64,000 nt of DNA from Aurantiacibacter sp. MUD11 (GTDB lineage Bacteria > Pseudomonadota > Alphaproteobacteria > Sphingomonadales > Sphingomonadaceae). The position numbers were made by a program, and so were the translations under genes. Numbering within the stretch: position 1 is the first letter of the stretch; each line of letters starts with the position of its first letter. This document shows, piece by piece, positions 45,842 to 56,673 of this stretch. The notes under the pieces were generated by a model. The model searched no databases. It was not told the DNA's origin and saw only the letters and a program-made list of their open reading frames with translations. Where the stretch lies: the NCBI RefSeq assembly GCF_026967575.1, contig NZ_CP114054.1, positions 2,727,721 through 2,791,720 of the forward strand, written 5' to 3'.

Positions 45842-48679
45842 TCAGGCTTTGGTCTTGCTGGCGCGCTGCGCCTGGGTCTTGCCACGCGTGGACAGGCCCA
45901 GCGCGACGGATACGAGGGCTTCCTGCTGCGCCTGGTGGCGCTTGGCGAAGCCGGTGGCGGTGGAGGCCGCTTCCTCGCGACCGGCATAGCTGGGGCGCAT
46001 GCCCTTGTGTCCGGCGGCGACGAGCGCTTCCTCGATACGGCTTTCGACGAAGAACCAGGCGCCGTTGTTCTTCGGCTCTTCCTGGCACCAGACCACCTCT
46101 TCGAGGTTCTTCATGCGCTTCAGGCGCACTGCCAGCGGTTCGCCGGGGAAGGGATAGAGCTGCTCGATGCGCACGATGGAGACATCGTCGATGCCTTCCT
46201 CGTCGCGCTTTTCCATCAGGTCGTAGGCGACCTTGCCCGAACACAGCACGAGGCGGCGTACCTTGTCGTCGGCGACCGGAGTCTTGTCCGACAGGATGCG
46301 CATGAAGTGGCTGTCGCCCATGAACTTGTCGGCATCGCTCTTCGCCGCCGGGTGACGCAGCAGGCTCTTGGGCGTCATGATGATCAGCGGCTTGCGGAAC
46401 GGACGCAGCATCTGTCGGCGCAGCACGTGGAAGTAGTTGGCCGGGCTGGTGATGTTGCAGACCTGGATGTTGTCGTTCGCGCACAGCTGCAGGAAGCGTT
46501 CGAGGCGGGCAGAGGAGTGCTCCGGGCCCTGGCCCTCGTAACCGTGCGGCAGCAGCATCACCAGGCCGTTGGCGCGCTGCCACTTGACCTCGCCGGCGGC
46601 GATGAACTGGTCGATCATGATCTGCGCGCCGTTGGCGAAGTCGCCGAACTGCGCTTCCCACAGCACCAGCGTCTTCGGGTCGGCCAGGGCAAAGCCGTAT
46701 TCGAAGCCGAGCACGCCGAATTCGCTCAGCGTGGAATCGTACACCTCGAACTTGCCGTGCGGCAGGGTGGCGAGGGGAATGTACTTTTCCTCGTTTTCCT
46801 GGTCGACCCAGATGGCGTGGCGCTGGCTGAAGGTGCCGCGACCCGAATCCTGGCCCGACAGGCGCACACCGAAGCCTTCGGTCACGAGGCTGCCGAAGGC
46901 GAGCGCCTCCGCGGTGGCCCAGTCGAAGCCTTCGCCGCTCTCGAACATCTCGCGCTTGGCATCGAGCACGCGTTGCAGCGTCTTGTGGATCTTGTGATCC
47001 TCGGGGACGGTGGTCAGCGTGCGGCCGAGCGAGTTGAACAGCTTCTCCTCGATCGCGGTGTGCACGTTGCGGCGCGCGGTCTCCGGATCGGCCGGCTTGT
47101 GCAGCCCGCTCCAGCGACCGGCGAACCAGTCGACCTCGTTGGGCTTGTAGCTCTTGCCCGCCTCGAATTCCTCGTCGAGCAGGGCGATGAACTCGTCGCG
47201 CAGTTCGGGCGCGGTGCCCGCCTCGATTACGCCTTCATCCTTCAGGCGCTCGGAATAGATTTCCGAGACGCGCGGATGCTTGCGGATTTCCTTGTACATC
47301 AGCGGCTGGGTGAAGCTCGGCTCGTCGCCCTCGTTGTGGCCGAAGCGGCGATAGCACCACATGTCGATGACGATGTCGCGCTTGAACTTCTGGCGGTATT
47401 CCACGGCCAGCTTGCAGGCGAAGGTCACCGCTTCGGGATCGTCGCCGTTGACGTGCAGGATCGGCGCCTGGACGCCCTTGGCGACGTCCGACGGGTAAGG
47501 CGACGAACGCGCGAACTTGGGGCTTGTGGTGAAGCCGATCTGGTTGTTGATCACGAAGTGGATGCAACCGCCGGTGGAATAGCCGCGCACGCCCGACAGG
47601 CCGAAGCATTCCCAGACCACGCCCTGGCCCGCGAAGGCGGCGTCGCCGTGGATCAGCACCGGCAGCACCTGCTCGTGCTGCGCCAGGTCGTCGCGGAAGG
47701 CCTGCTGCGCGCGGGTCTTGCCCAGCACCACGGGGTTCACCGCTTCGAGGTGGCTGGGGTTGGGGACCAGCGACATGTGCACCTTGATGCCGTCGAATTC
47801 GCGGTCGGTGCTGGTGCCGAGGTGGTACTTCACGTCGCCCGAACCGCCGACATCGTCGGGGTTGGCGCTGCCACCGGAGAATTCGTGGAAGATCACGCGG
47901 TAGGGCTTGGCCATCACGTTGGCGAGCACGTTCAGGCGGCCGCGGTGAGCCATGCCGTAGATGATCTCGCGCACGCCCATGGAGCCGCCGTACTTGATCA
48001 CGGCTTCCAGTGCCGGGATCATCGCTTCGCCGCCGTCGAGGCCGAAACGCTTGGTGCCGACATACTTCTTGCCGAGGAACTTCTCGTATTCCTCGCCGCG
48101 GATCACGGCCGCCAGGATGGCGCGCTTGCCTTCCGGCGTGAACTGGATGGTGTCGCCGGGGCTTTCGAACTTTTCCTGCAGGAAACGACGCTCTTCGGTG
48201 TCGTTGATGTGCATGTATTCGAGGCCGACATGGCCGCAATAGGTGGCGCGCAGGGTCTTGTAGAGATCGCCAACCTTCACCCATTCGAAGCCGAAGGCAC
48301 CGCCGACGAAGACTTCCTTGTCTTCCTGCCCGTCGAACCCGTGCCACTTGAGCGACAGGTCCGCCGGCTCGTTGACGTGGCTGAGGTGCAGCGGGTCGAG
48401 ATCGGCCGCCAGGTGGCCGCGCACGCGATAGAGGCGGATGAGCATCATCGCCTGGATCGAGTTGCGACAGGCTTCCTCGATGCTGCGGGTATCGGTCGGC
48501 TTGCCGGCCTTGGCCGCGGCTTCCTTCACCACCGCCACCATGTCGGTGGGGTCCATCGCGCCGTTAAGGTCGCCCGTATCATCGATCAGCGGCCAGCGCG
48601 GGTTGCCCCAGGACGGACCGGCCTGCGGCCCTTCCTGGTGCGGAAGTTCGGGAAGGAAGTTGTTCGGCTCTTTACCCAT
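45842..48679 (-). CDS. sucA: 2-Oxoglutarate dehydrogenase E1
   Basis: The 945-residue thiamine-diphosphate enzyme decarboxylates 2-oxoglutarate in the TCA cycle. ATG 48679 (MGKEPNNFLPELPHQEGPQA) follows a GAGGTAGAG site. Landmarks are GMAHRGRLNVLANVM, the ThDP-binding GDAAFAGQGVVWECF and YSTGGCIHFVINNQIGFTT, and LVLWEAQFGDFANGAQIMID in the pyrimidine domain. Length is normal. It follows sucD after 33 bases. Confidence 0.97.
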   Translation of the reverse strand: MGKEPNNFLPELPHQEGPQAGPSWGNPRWPLIDDTGDLNGAMDPTDMVAVVKEAAAKAGKPTDTRSIEEACRNSIQAMMLIRLYRVRGHLAADLDPLHLSHVNEPADLSLKWHGFDGQEDKEVFVGGAFGFEWVKVGDLYKTLRATYCGHVGLEYMHINDTEERRFLQEKFESPGDTIQFTPEGKRAILAAVIRGEEYEKFLGKKYVGTKRFGLDGGEAMIPALEAVIKYGGSMGVREIIYGMAHRGRLNVLANVMAKPYRVIFHEFSGGSANPDDVGGSGDVKYHLGTSTDREFDGIKVHMSLVPNPSHLEAVNPVVLGKTRAQQAFRDDLAQHEQVLPVLIHGDAAFAGQGVVWECFGLSGVRGYSTGGCIHFVINNQIGFTTSPKFARSSPYPSDVAKGVQAPILHVNGDDPEAVTFACKLAVEYRQKFKRDIVIDMWCYRRFGHNEGDEPSFTQPLMYKEIRKHPRVSEIYSERLKDEGVIEAGTAPELRDEFIALLDEEFEAGKSYKPNEVDWFAGRWSGLHKPADPETARRNVHTAIEEKLFNSLGRTLTTVPEDHKIHKTLQRVLDAKREMFESGEGFDWATAEALAFGSLVTEGFGVRLSGQDSGRGTFSQRHAIWVDQENEEKYIPLATLPHGKFEVYDSTLSEFGVLGFEYGFALADPKTLVLWEAQFGDFANGAQIMIDQFIAAGEVKWQRANGLVMLLPHGYEGQGPEHSSARLERFLQLCANDNIQVCNITSPANYFHVLRRQMLRPFRKPLIIMTPKSLLRHPAAKSDADKFMGDSHFMRILSDKTPVADDKVRRLVLCSGKVAYDLMEKRDEEGIDDVSIVRIEQLYPFPGEPLAVRLKRMKNLEEVVWCQEEPKNNGAWFFVESRIEEALVAAGHKGMRPSYAGREEAASTATGFAKRHQAQQEALVSVALGLSTRGKTQAQRASKTKA

Positions 48680-48712
48680 GTCTCTACCTCGCAAGAGAGG
48701 AGCGCGTAACGG

Positions 48713-49603
48713 TTACGCGAGTTCCTTCAGCAGTGCGTCCAGCGTGGTGCCCAGCTCGCTGGGCGAAGCGGCCACGCGGATGCCGGCATCTTCCATCGCG
48801 GCAATCTTGTCTTCCGCGCCGCCCTTGCCGCCGGAGACGATGGCACCGGCGTGACCCATGCGGCGGCCCGGAGGCGCCGTGCGGCCGGCGATGAAGCCGA
48901 CCATCGGCTTCTGGCGGCCCTTGGCGGCTTCCTGCTTGATGAACTCGGCGGCTTCTTCCTCGGCGCTGCCGCCGATCTCGCCGATCATGATGATCGACTT
49001 GGTATCGTCGTCGTCCAGGAACAGGTCGAGCACGTCGATGAAGTTGGTGCCGTTCACCGGGTCGCCGCCGATGCCGACAGCCGTGGTCTGGCCCAGGCCC
49101 ACGGCGGTGGTCTGGTGCACGGCCTCATAGGTCAGCGTGCCCGAGCGCGAGACCACGCCGACGCTGCCCTTGGAGAAGATCTTGCCCGGCATGATGCCGA
49201 TCTTGCATTCTTCCGGGGTCAGCACGCCGGGGCAGTTCGGGCCGATCAGGCGCGACTTGGAACCGGTCAGGGCGGCCTTGGCCTTGACCATGTCGAGCAC
49301 CGGGATGCCCTCGGTAATGGCGATGATCAGCTCGACTTCGGCCTCGATCGCCTCGCAGATGGCGTCAGCCGCGAAGGGCGGCGGAACGTAGATCACCGAT
49401 GCGGTGGCGCCGGTGGCTTCCTTGGCATCGCGCACGGTGTTGAACTGCGGCAGGCCAAGGTGCTCGGTGCCGCCCTTGCCGGGAGTCACGCCGGCGACCA
49501 TCTGGGTGCCGTAATCGAGCGCCTGCTGCGTGTGGAAAGTACCGGTATTGCCGGTCATCCCCTGGGTGATGACCTTGGTATTCTTGTCTACGAGGATGGA
49601 CAC
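48713..49603 (-). CDS. sucD: Succinyl-CoA synthetase alpha subunit
   Basis: The 296-residue product starts [20 protein letters not shown] with the CoA-binding Rossmann domain ([14 protein letters not shown]). It has the phospho-His region ([16 protein letters not shown], His about 250) and makes GTP or ATP from succinyl-CoA with the SucC beta subunit. No sucC is present next to it, contrary to the common mdh-sucC-sucD order, so the beta subunit must be encoded elsewhere. Confidence 0.97.
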   Translation of the reverse strand: MSILVDKNTKVITQGMTGNTGTFHTQQALDYGTQMVAGVTPGKGGTEHLGLPQFNTVRDAKEATGATASVIYVPPPFAADAICEAIEAEVELIIAITEGIPVLDMVKAKAALTGSKSRLIGPNCPGVLTPEECKIGIMPGKIFSKGSVGVVSRSGTLTYEAVHQTTAVGLGQTTAVGIGGDPVNGTNFIDVLDLFLDDDDTKSIIMIGEIGGSAEEEAAEFIKQEAAKGRQKPMVGFIAGRTAPPGRRMGHAGAIVSGGKGGAEDKIAAMEDAGIRVAASPSELGTTLDALLKELA

Positions 49604-49633
49604 GCGTCTCTCTCCGTCTGAATCTTGGGGGAA

Positions 49634-50668
<1,035 letters not shown>

Positions 50669-50730
50669 TCACCGGCGAAACGATGTGCTCGCCCTAGGCC
50701 CCGAAAGGGGGCTTTGCAACCGCGAAAAAC

Positions 50731-50750
50731 AACAGTTTTTGCTAACAGTT
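50731..50750. repeat. Direct repeat AACAGTT upstream of mdh
   Basis: Two AACAGTT copies (50731-50737, 50744-50750), spaced 13 bases start to start, lie ~135 bases before mdh in an AT-richer stretch. They may be a regulator site or chance. Confidence 0.3.
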
Positions 50751-50853
50751 CGCAATTGCATTAAGGCGATGCAAAACGGCAGCTTACGGGTGACGACGCG
50801 CCACCGCATTTTCGGTTCCAGTCGGGGTGGGGCGGCCCTCGAAAGGGCCTGTG

Positions 50854-52800
50854 CTATACCGCCAGGCGGCTGAGCGGCTGGTTGTCCTGCTCGGCCATGC
50901 GCTGAGCTTCCTGCGTCAGCAGCAGGGCGGCGAGGTAGTCGGGCACGGCACGGCTGAAGTAATAGCCCTGGCCCAGCGAGCATCCGGCTGTGCGCACGGC
51001 CTGCACCTGCTCGATCGTCTCCAGTCCCTCGGCAACGATTTCCATGTCCAGCGTCGTGCCCATCTCGGCCACGGCGCGGATGATCGCATCGCTGCGCTTG
51101 CCGGTCTGCGGGCCGGAGATGAAGCTGCGGTCCACCTTGATCGTGCGGAACGGATAGCGGTTGATGTAGTGCAGCGAGGAATAGCCGGTGCCGAAATCGT
51201 CCAGCGCGAACCGCACGCCCTCGCGCGCCAGCTGGCTCATGAACTCGGTGGTGTTCTCGTCGTCTTCGACGAACAGGCTCTCGGTCACTTCCAGTTCCAG
51301 CCGCGACGGATCGAGCCGGGCCTCTTTCAGGGCGGCAAGGATGCCCAGCGCGGCGCCGGGCGCCTTGATCTGCACCGGCGAGAGATTCACCGCCAGCGTC
51401 ACGTCTTCCGGCCAGGTGGAGGCGGCACGCGCGGCCTGTGCGGTAATCCAGTTGCCCAGCGTGATGATCAGCCCGGTGTCCTCGGCAACGGGTATGAACT
51501 CGTCGGGGAACAACTCGCCCTTTTCCGGATGGTACCAGCGCACCAGGGCCTCGAACGAGCGGATGCGGCCGTTCTCCAGGTCGATGATCGGCTGGAAGAA
51601 GATCGCCAGCTCGTCTTTCTGGATGGCCGCGCGCAGCTCGTCCTCGATTTCCTTCTTGCGGGCCAGCTCGTGCGTCATCGAGTTATCGAAGAAGCAGACC
51701 TTGTGCGGGCCGAGCACCTTGGCGTGGAACAGCGCGAGGTCGGCCGCCTGCATCAGCTTTTCGGTGTTGGGAGCATCGTCAGGCAGCAGGGCGACGCCGA
51801 TGTAGGCGCCCGATTCCACGCGCTCTCCGTTCAGCCGGACCGGACGACCCACGGTGGCGCTGACCGCATGCGTCAGCTCTTCCGCCTCGGCGCGACTGGC
51901 CACCGTCGTCGCCAGCAGGAACTCGTCGCCGGCGAAGCGTGACAGCACGCTGCCCGTGGGTGCGACTTCGTCCAGGCGCTTGGCGACTTCCGCCAGCACC
52001 TTGTCGCCCGCGGTATGACCCATCGTGTCGTTCAGGACCTTGAATCGGTGCAGGTCGAGCCAGAGCAAGGCGAGTTTCCTGCCTTCCGGAAGTGCTGCCG
52101 CCAGTGGCTCGAACGCGACGCTGAAGCCCGAACGGTTGATCAGTCCGGTTACGAGGTCGGTACGGGCCTGCATGCGCAGCTCTTCGGCATGCCGCAGCCT
52201 GGTGTCGGCGGCTTCCAGCTGGTGAGTCAGATTTCGGAACACCGTCAGCGACATCGTCGTCATGCCCACGGCGTAACAGGGCAGTGTCACCGCCAGCACC
52301 AGTGCCGGCAGGGTGCCGATGATCAGGCAGGCCACGCCTACCGGCAGCAGCGATACGGCCATCTGTCCGAGGGCGACCATAGGGCGCCCGGCGGTGCGCA
52401 CCGAAGTTACCGAGCAGTATGCCATCATGTAGGAGACGGCGATCAGCTGGGCCCCGGCGGGCGCGTCGGCCAGCAGCATCAGCGCCGCCAGCATTCCCGT
52501 GAGCGCGGCGTAGAAGAAGGTGAGCAGCGGGTAGATTTCATGGAACCAGCTGTTCGCGCGGCCTTCCGGATCGCGGTTCAGCCAGGCGGAAATAGCCACC
52601 CGCACCACGGCAAACAGCGTGATGCCGACAGCGACTGCCGCGACCACGAAGGAGCGCGTGATTGCGGCACAGGCCCAGGCAGTGAGGATGCCGCAGGCGC
52701 AGCCGATCGCCAGGCTGATCGGCTGCACATGCAAGGTGCCGCTCAGCCGTTGCCGCACGTCTTCTGCGAGCGTTTCGACGGACGCGATGCGGCCAACCAT
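50854..52800 (-). CDS. Membrane-bound GGDEF-EAL cyclic-di-GMP protein
   Basis: The 648-residue product has an N-terminal membrane part with about six helices (about 30-190) and a short coiled coil (LEAADTRLRHAEEL). The GGDEF domain (about 210-370) has the catalytic loop FAGDEF in place of GGDEF. The EAL domain (about 390-630) has FEALVRW, NLSPVQI, DDFGTGYSSLHYINR, KVDRSFI and AEGLETIEQ, so the phosphodiesterase residues look intact. It probably hydrolyses cyclic-di-GMP; the AGDEF loop could be active or act as a GTP-sensing site. It is separated from mdh by 257 bases. Confidence 0.93.
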   Translation of the reverse strand: MVGRIASVETLAEDVRQRLSGTLHVQPISLAIGCACGILTAWACAAITRSFVVAAVAVGITLFAVVRVAISAWLNRDPEGRANSWFHEIYPLLTFFYAALTGMLAALMLLADAPAGAQLIAVSYMMAYCSVTSVRTAGRPMVALGQMAVSLLPVGVACLIIGTLPALVLAVTLPCYAVGMTTMSLTVFRNLTHQLEAADTRLRHAEELRMQARTDLVTGLINRSGFSVAFEPLAAALPEGRKLALLWLDLHRFKVLNDTMGHTAGDKVLAEVAKRLDEVAPTGSVLSRFAGDEFLLATTVASRAEAEELTHAVSATVGRPVRLNGERVESGAYIGVALLPDDAPNTEKLMQAADLALFHAKVLGPHKVCFFDNSMTHELARKKEIEDELRAAIQKDELAIFFQPIIDLENGRIRSFEALVRWYHPEKGELFPDEFIPVAEDTGLIITLGNWITAQAARAASTWPEDVTLAVNLSPVQIKAPGAALGILAALKEARLDPSRLELEVTESLFVEDDENTTEFMSQLAREGVRFALDDFGTGYSSLHYINRYPFRTIKVDRSFISGPQTGKRSDAIIRAVAEMGTTLDMEIVAEGLETIEQVQAVRTAGCSLGQGYYFSRAVPDYLAALLLTQEAQRMAEQDNQPLSRLAV

Positions 52801-52931
52801 GTGCTCAAGCTTGGATATGGGACGGCTCCACCCTGGTTGTGACGGGCACCGTCATAGGAAAAAGGCGTCTACCAATGGTTAAGCGATGCCTTACCGTCGT
52901 CCCCCCTAGGAAAACGGGCATGCAGCGGTAA

Positions 52932-53237
52932 TCAGCGCTCGGCGCTGAGCGGCTCGATGCCACTGGCCATGCGGCGGTCCAGCGCGCGGCAAATCTCCAG
53001 CCACCACTCGAAGGTCTGCCGGTCACCGGCATCGGCGGCCGCCACGGCCTGCTTGCGGGCATGGTCTGCCGCCGCCAGGCCATGCTGGGCGAAATGCTTC
53101 AGCGCGGCGCGCAGGTGGGTGTTGTCCACGCCCTTGCCGCGATTGTCGTTGGCCGGACGGAAATACAGGGTTCGCGCTTGCTCGCGGGGGATCCGGCACT
53201 TGGTGCGGGCGGGCGGAGCAGCAAAGCGAATGGACAT
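52932..53237 (-). CDS. Conserved hypothetical protein (101 aa)
   Basis: The product has a disordered N terminus (MSIRFAAPPARTKCRIPREQ) and a short RPANDNRGKGVDNTHLRAAL motif. A helical part follows (about 45-95: FAQHGLAAADHARKQAVAAA and DRQTFEWWLEICRALDRRMA). This pattern recurs, as far as I recall, in small proteins of Sphingomonadales with unknown role. There is no signal peptide or membrane segment. It stands alone, convergent with nothing on its strand, 131 bases upstream (right) of the GGDEF-EAL gene. Confidence 0.72.
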   Translation of the reverse strand: MSIRFAAPPARTKCRIPREQARTLYFRPANDNRGKGVDNTHLRAALKHFAQHGLAAADHARKQAVAAADAGDRQTFEWWLEICRALDRRMASGIEPLSAER

Positions 53238-53392
53238 GGGGGCGATAATCCGAAGCTGGTTCTCATTGGCCGCGCGTTGCGACGCTGGAGGCTTTAGCCG
53301 CGGTGGCGCTAAGCGAAGGTGTGAGAGGATGGTTTCCGTTTTCTTGTCGCTGTTCTCCGCAGACCTGCGCGGGTGGCAGCGACAGTCCCGGC

Positions 53393-54520
53393 CTAGGGAC
53401 GTTCGATCCAGCGACCGCTGTTGGCATATTCCGGGCGCACGCTGCCCGACAGGGGCTGGCTATTGCCGGCAGGTGCAGGCGCGGCGGCCGGAGCGGAAGC
53501 AGGGGCGACCGGCTCGGCAGCCTCGGCCGGCACCTCCGCCAGCGTCCGTGCCTGCGCCACTTCGACCGGATCGGGGCCCGCCGCACGCGAATTGGTGCGA
53601 CCCGGATTGGGTTCCGCCCCGGCATAGCGGGTAGCGAAGGCCGCGCGTTCGCCTGCCGCGCCGGGCCAGCGGTAGAAGACATGCGCGCCGATGACCGTCG
53701 TGCGCTGGAGGCTGGGCGCCCAATAGGGATTGACCGCCAGGGTATGGTAATGGGTCGACAGCCCGACCGGCTCGTAGACCGAACCCGCCAGCGCCGCGCG
53801 GGCGATGCGGCTGGCGCGCTCCCACCCGCCGCGCGAGGGACGACGCGCCAGTGAGCCGTCGCAAGTGAAGGTGAACTGGCAACCGGTCCGGCGTGCCGAT
53901 CCCTGGTAGACCACGCCGCAGACGGTGGAGGGCCAGGCACTGTGTGCCACGCGGTTCAGTACCACCTGCGCCACCGCGCGCTGGCCGGCGTCGGACTCGC
54001 TGGCCGCTTCGTAATAGATCGCCTGCGCCAGGCACTGCTGCGCGCGGGCATGGTCGCGGTCGCTGCCGGTGACAACCAGCGAAACACCCGCGGATGTCAC
54101 TGCTGCCGCAGCCGGTTCGGTCAGGGCCGCGACTTCGGCCTCGGCGCTTTCCATGGCGAAGACGTCGAACGCGGGTGGCGTGTCTTCCAGGTAGTAGAAG
54201 GCCGAGCCGGGAAAGCTCTCGCCCGGCGTTTCGAAGCCCATCAGTGCGGTCGGTGCCGTGGGCGCCTGTTCGATACGCGGTTCGAACGCCGTTTCGGCGG
54301 CCAGCGCAGGCACGGCCAGCATGGCTGCCAGCACGCCCACGCGGCGCGCGATCTGCCCCCGGCGCGCGGCGCGTTCGCGGCGGCGCAGGGCAAGCTGCTG
54401 TTGCGGGGTGCGGGGTTCGAAAGTCGGCACGCGTGCCGCATAGCCTGCACGGTCTTGCCGATCATGCATGGCGGCGCCTGCGTACCAACGCGGGACGGTG
54501 CTTGCCAGCCTGTTAAGCAT
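53393..54520 (-). CDS. SleB-type cell wall hydrolase
   Basis: The 375-residue product has a basic N terminus and a membrane/signal helix (about 60-75: RVGVLAAMLAVPALAAE), so it is exported or anchored. The Hydrolase_2 (SleB) domain spans about 160-285: CLAQAIYYEAASESDAGQRA, VAQVVLNRV, WPSTVCGVVYQGS, CQFTFTCDGSLARRP. The Glu in YYEAASE is the likely catalytic residue. SleB-type enzymes cut peptidoglycan glycan strands. A Pro/Ala-rich tail follows. ATG at codon 18 is an alternative start. Confidence 0.9.
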   Translation of the reverse strand: MLNRLASTVPRWYAGAAMHDRQDRAGYAARVPTFEPRTPQQQLALRRRERAARRGQIARRVGVLAAMLAVPALAAETAFEPRIEQAPTAPTALMGFETPGESFPGSAFYYLEDTPPAFDVFAMESAEAEVAALTEPAAAAVTSAGVSLVVTGSDRDHARAQQCLAQAIYYEAASESDAGQRAVAQVVLNRVAHSAWPSTVCGVVYQGSARRTGCQFTFTCDGSLARRPSRGGWERASRIARAALAGSVYEPVGLSTHYHTLAVNPYWAPSLQRTTVIGAHVFYRWPGAAGERAAFATRYAGAEPNPGRTNSRAAGPDPVEVAQARTLAEVPAEAAEPVAPASAPAAAPAPAGNSQPLSGSVRPEYANSGRWIERP

Positions 54521-54554
54521 TGCCCCCGAACGGCGCGAGGCCTAGTGGACAAGG

Positions 54555-54725
54555 CGACGTCACGGGTTGGCCGCGAGAGCGGTCCTAAGAGGGAAGGAGG
54601 TGCAAGACCTCCGCTGCCCCCGCAACTGTGACCGGGGAGCGCGCGCTCCACATGCCACTGCGAATAGCGGGAAGGCGGGGCGCGAGGCGACGATCCGGGA
54701 GCCAGGAGACCTGCCTGTGAACAGT
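54555..54725 (+). promoter_or_regulatory. Cobalamin (B12) riboswitch
   Basis: The conserved B12-riboswitch blocks are all present in order: TAAGAGGGAA with GGTGCAAGACC (54585-54610), the B12 box GCTGCCCCCGCAACTGTGAC (54613-54632), GCCACTG (54654-54660), GGGAAGGC (54669-54676), and the closing GGGAGCCAGGAGACCTGCC (54697-54715). It lies about 100 bases before btuB and would lower its expression when B12 is plentiful. Confidence 0.96.
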
Positions 54726-54825
54726 CGTTCGGCTGCGGGCGGGGTGTACCGAGGGCCAGCGGGAGAGTGCCTCTTTGGGCGCTCCCTCCGTCATGAGCGG
54801 CAGTTCGCTTTTGACTGGAGGTTTC

Positions 54826-56673
54826 GTGCACAAATACCTGTTTTTCGGTGTTTCGCTTGTTTCCGTGGCAGTGCCCGCATGGGCGCAGGACGCCGACATT
54901 ACCGTTACCGCCACCGGCACGCGCACGCAGGTGGTGGCGACCGGGCAATCGGTGACGGTGATCGGCGCGGAGGAGATCGAGGCGGCGCAGGGTGCCGACC
55001 TCACCCGCGTGCTCACTCGCGCGCCGGGCGTGTCCGTCAGCAGCAATGGCGGCGCGGGCAGCTTCACCGGCGTGCGGCTGCGCGGTTCGGAAGCGGAGCA
55101 GGTGCTGACCGTGCTCGACGAGGTGCGCGTGGCGGACCCGGCGGCACCTTCGGGCGGCTTCGATTTCGGCACCCTGCTGGCGCTCGACCTCGCCAAGCTG
55201 GAGGTGCTGCGCAGCTCCAATTCCACCATCTGGGGTTCGGACGCCATCGGCGGCGTCGTGGTCGCCTCGTCACGCGCCGAAAGCGGGCTGCGCGGCAGCG
55301 CCGAATATGGAGCGCGCGACACCGTCAGCGCGCTGGTTTCGGGCGGACTGAGCGATCCCGACACGGGTTTCCTCGGCCTGTCGGGCACATGGTTCGCGAC
55401 CGATGGCTTTTCCGCCGCCGAGGCGGGCGCCGAGGCCGACGGCTTCGAGCAATGGGCACTGAACGGCCATGCGCGCTACTACTTCAGCGACCGCTTCGAG
55501 GTCTTCGCCCGCGCCCGCTATGCCGAGGGCGAGCTGGAGATCGACGGCTTCCCCGCACCCGACTTCACCCTTGCCGATACGCTCGATACGCAGGAGACGC
55601 GGCAACTCATCGGCTCTACCGGCGCGGTTTACGACAGCGGCGCGCTGTTTCTCTCTGCCGCCTACAGCTTCGCCGACACCGACCGCGACAACCTCGACGG
55701 GGTGGGCGCGGAGACCTTCACCAGCACGGGGCGCTCCGATCGGCTGGCCCTGCGCGGCGAGTGGCGTCCGTTCGGCCCCTTGCTGCTGCACTTCGGCGCG
55801 GAGAACGAATGGACCAGCTATGTCACGCGGCCCGACGCGGGCGAGGATACGCGGATCACCGGCGCCTACGCGCAGGGCGGCATCGAGTGGCGCGGCATCA
55901 ATGCCCACATCGGCGCACGGGTGGACGACCATGCCGATTTCGGCACCGCGGTCAGCTTCGGCGCCGACGCCAGCTATGAACTGACACCGGGACTGCGGGT
56001 GCGCGCCTCCATTGGCGAGGGCTTCAAGGCGCCCAGCCTGTTCCAGCTGCATTCCGATTTCGGCAATCTCGCCTTGCAGCCCGAACGCAGCACCAGCTTC
56101 GATCTCGGCTTCAGCTATGGCGAGCGCACGCTGGAACGTCGCCCGGTCCATGCCGCGCTGACGCTGTTCCGTCGCGATACCTCGGACCAGATTGCCTTCG
56201 TCAGCTGCTTCGGCGTGGCCACGGGCATCTGCACCGACCGTCCCTTCGGCACCTACGACAACGTCGCCCGCACGCAGGCGCTGGGCGTGGAGGCGGAAGT
56301 CTGGGCACGGCCCGCCGATAGCCTGCGGCTGGGCGCGCTCTATGCGCTGACCGAGGCGGAGGACCGGGACACCGGTCTCACCCTGGCGCGCCGCCCGCGC
56401 CACGCGGCGACACTGACGGGCGAGTGGCGGCCCTTGCGGGCGCTGATGCTGGGCGCAGACCTGCGCATGGTTTCGGCCAGTTTCGACGATGCTTCCAACA
56501 CGGTGCGGCTGGACGGGTACGAGACGCTGACCCTGCGCAGCAGCTTCGACCTGTCCGAGCGCGTGCAGCTGTTCGGGCGCGTAGAGAACCTGTGGGACGA
56601 GCAGTACCAGACCGCCGCCGGCTACGCGACGGCGGGCCGCTCTGCCTATGTCGGGGCGCGGCTGAAGCTGTGA
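54826..56673 (+). CDS. btuB: TonB-dependent cobalamin receptor
   Basis: The 615-residue outer-membrane receptor starts at GTG 54826, five bases after GGAGG, giving a signal peptide (VHKYLFFGVSLVSVAVPAWA then Q). A TonB box (DADITVTATGTR), a plug domain (VIGAEEIEAAQGADLTRVLT; GVRLRGSEAEQVLTVLDEVR; STIWGSDAIGGVV) and a 22-strand barrel follow, ending in a terminal aromatic-type strand (SAYVGARLKL). The riboswitch and downstream btuFCD identify the ligand as B12. The stop overlaps btuF by four bases. Confidence 0.93.
   Translation: MHKYLFFGVSLVSVAVPAWAQDADITVTATGTRTQVVATGQSVTVIGAEEIEAAQGADLTRVLTRAPGVSVSSNGGAGSFTGVRLRGSEAEQVLTVLDEVRVADPAAPSGGFDFGTLLALDLAKLEVLRSSNSTIWGSDAIGGVVVASSRAESGLRGSAEYGARDTVSALVSGGLSDPDTGFLGLSGTWFATDGFSAAEAGAEADGFEQWALNGHARYYFSDRFEVFARARYAEGELEIDGFPAPDFTLADTLDTQETRQLIGSTGAVYDSGALFLSAAYSFADTDRDNLDGVGAETFTSTGRSDRLALRGEWRPFGPLLLHFGAENEWTSYVTRPDAGEDTRITGAYAQGGIEWRGINAHIGARVDDHADFGTAVSFGADASYELTPGLRVRASIGEGFKAPSLFQLHSDFGNLALQPERSTSFDLGFSYGERTLERRPVHAALTLFRRDTSDQIAFVSCFGVATGICTDRPFGTYDNVARTQALGVEAEVWARPADSLRLGALYALTEAEDRDTGLTLARRPRHAATLTGEWRPLRALMLGADLRMVSASFDDASNTVRLDGYETLTLRSSFDLSERVQLFGRVENLWDEQYQTAAGYATAGRSAYVGARLKL

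Noticed and set aside
45935..48709. 924-residue rightward open frame opposite sucA
   Set aside because: Antisense shadow; sucA has all family motifs on the other strand.
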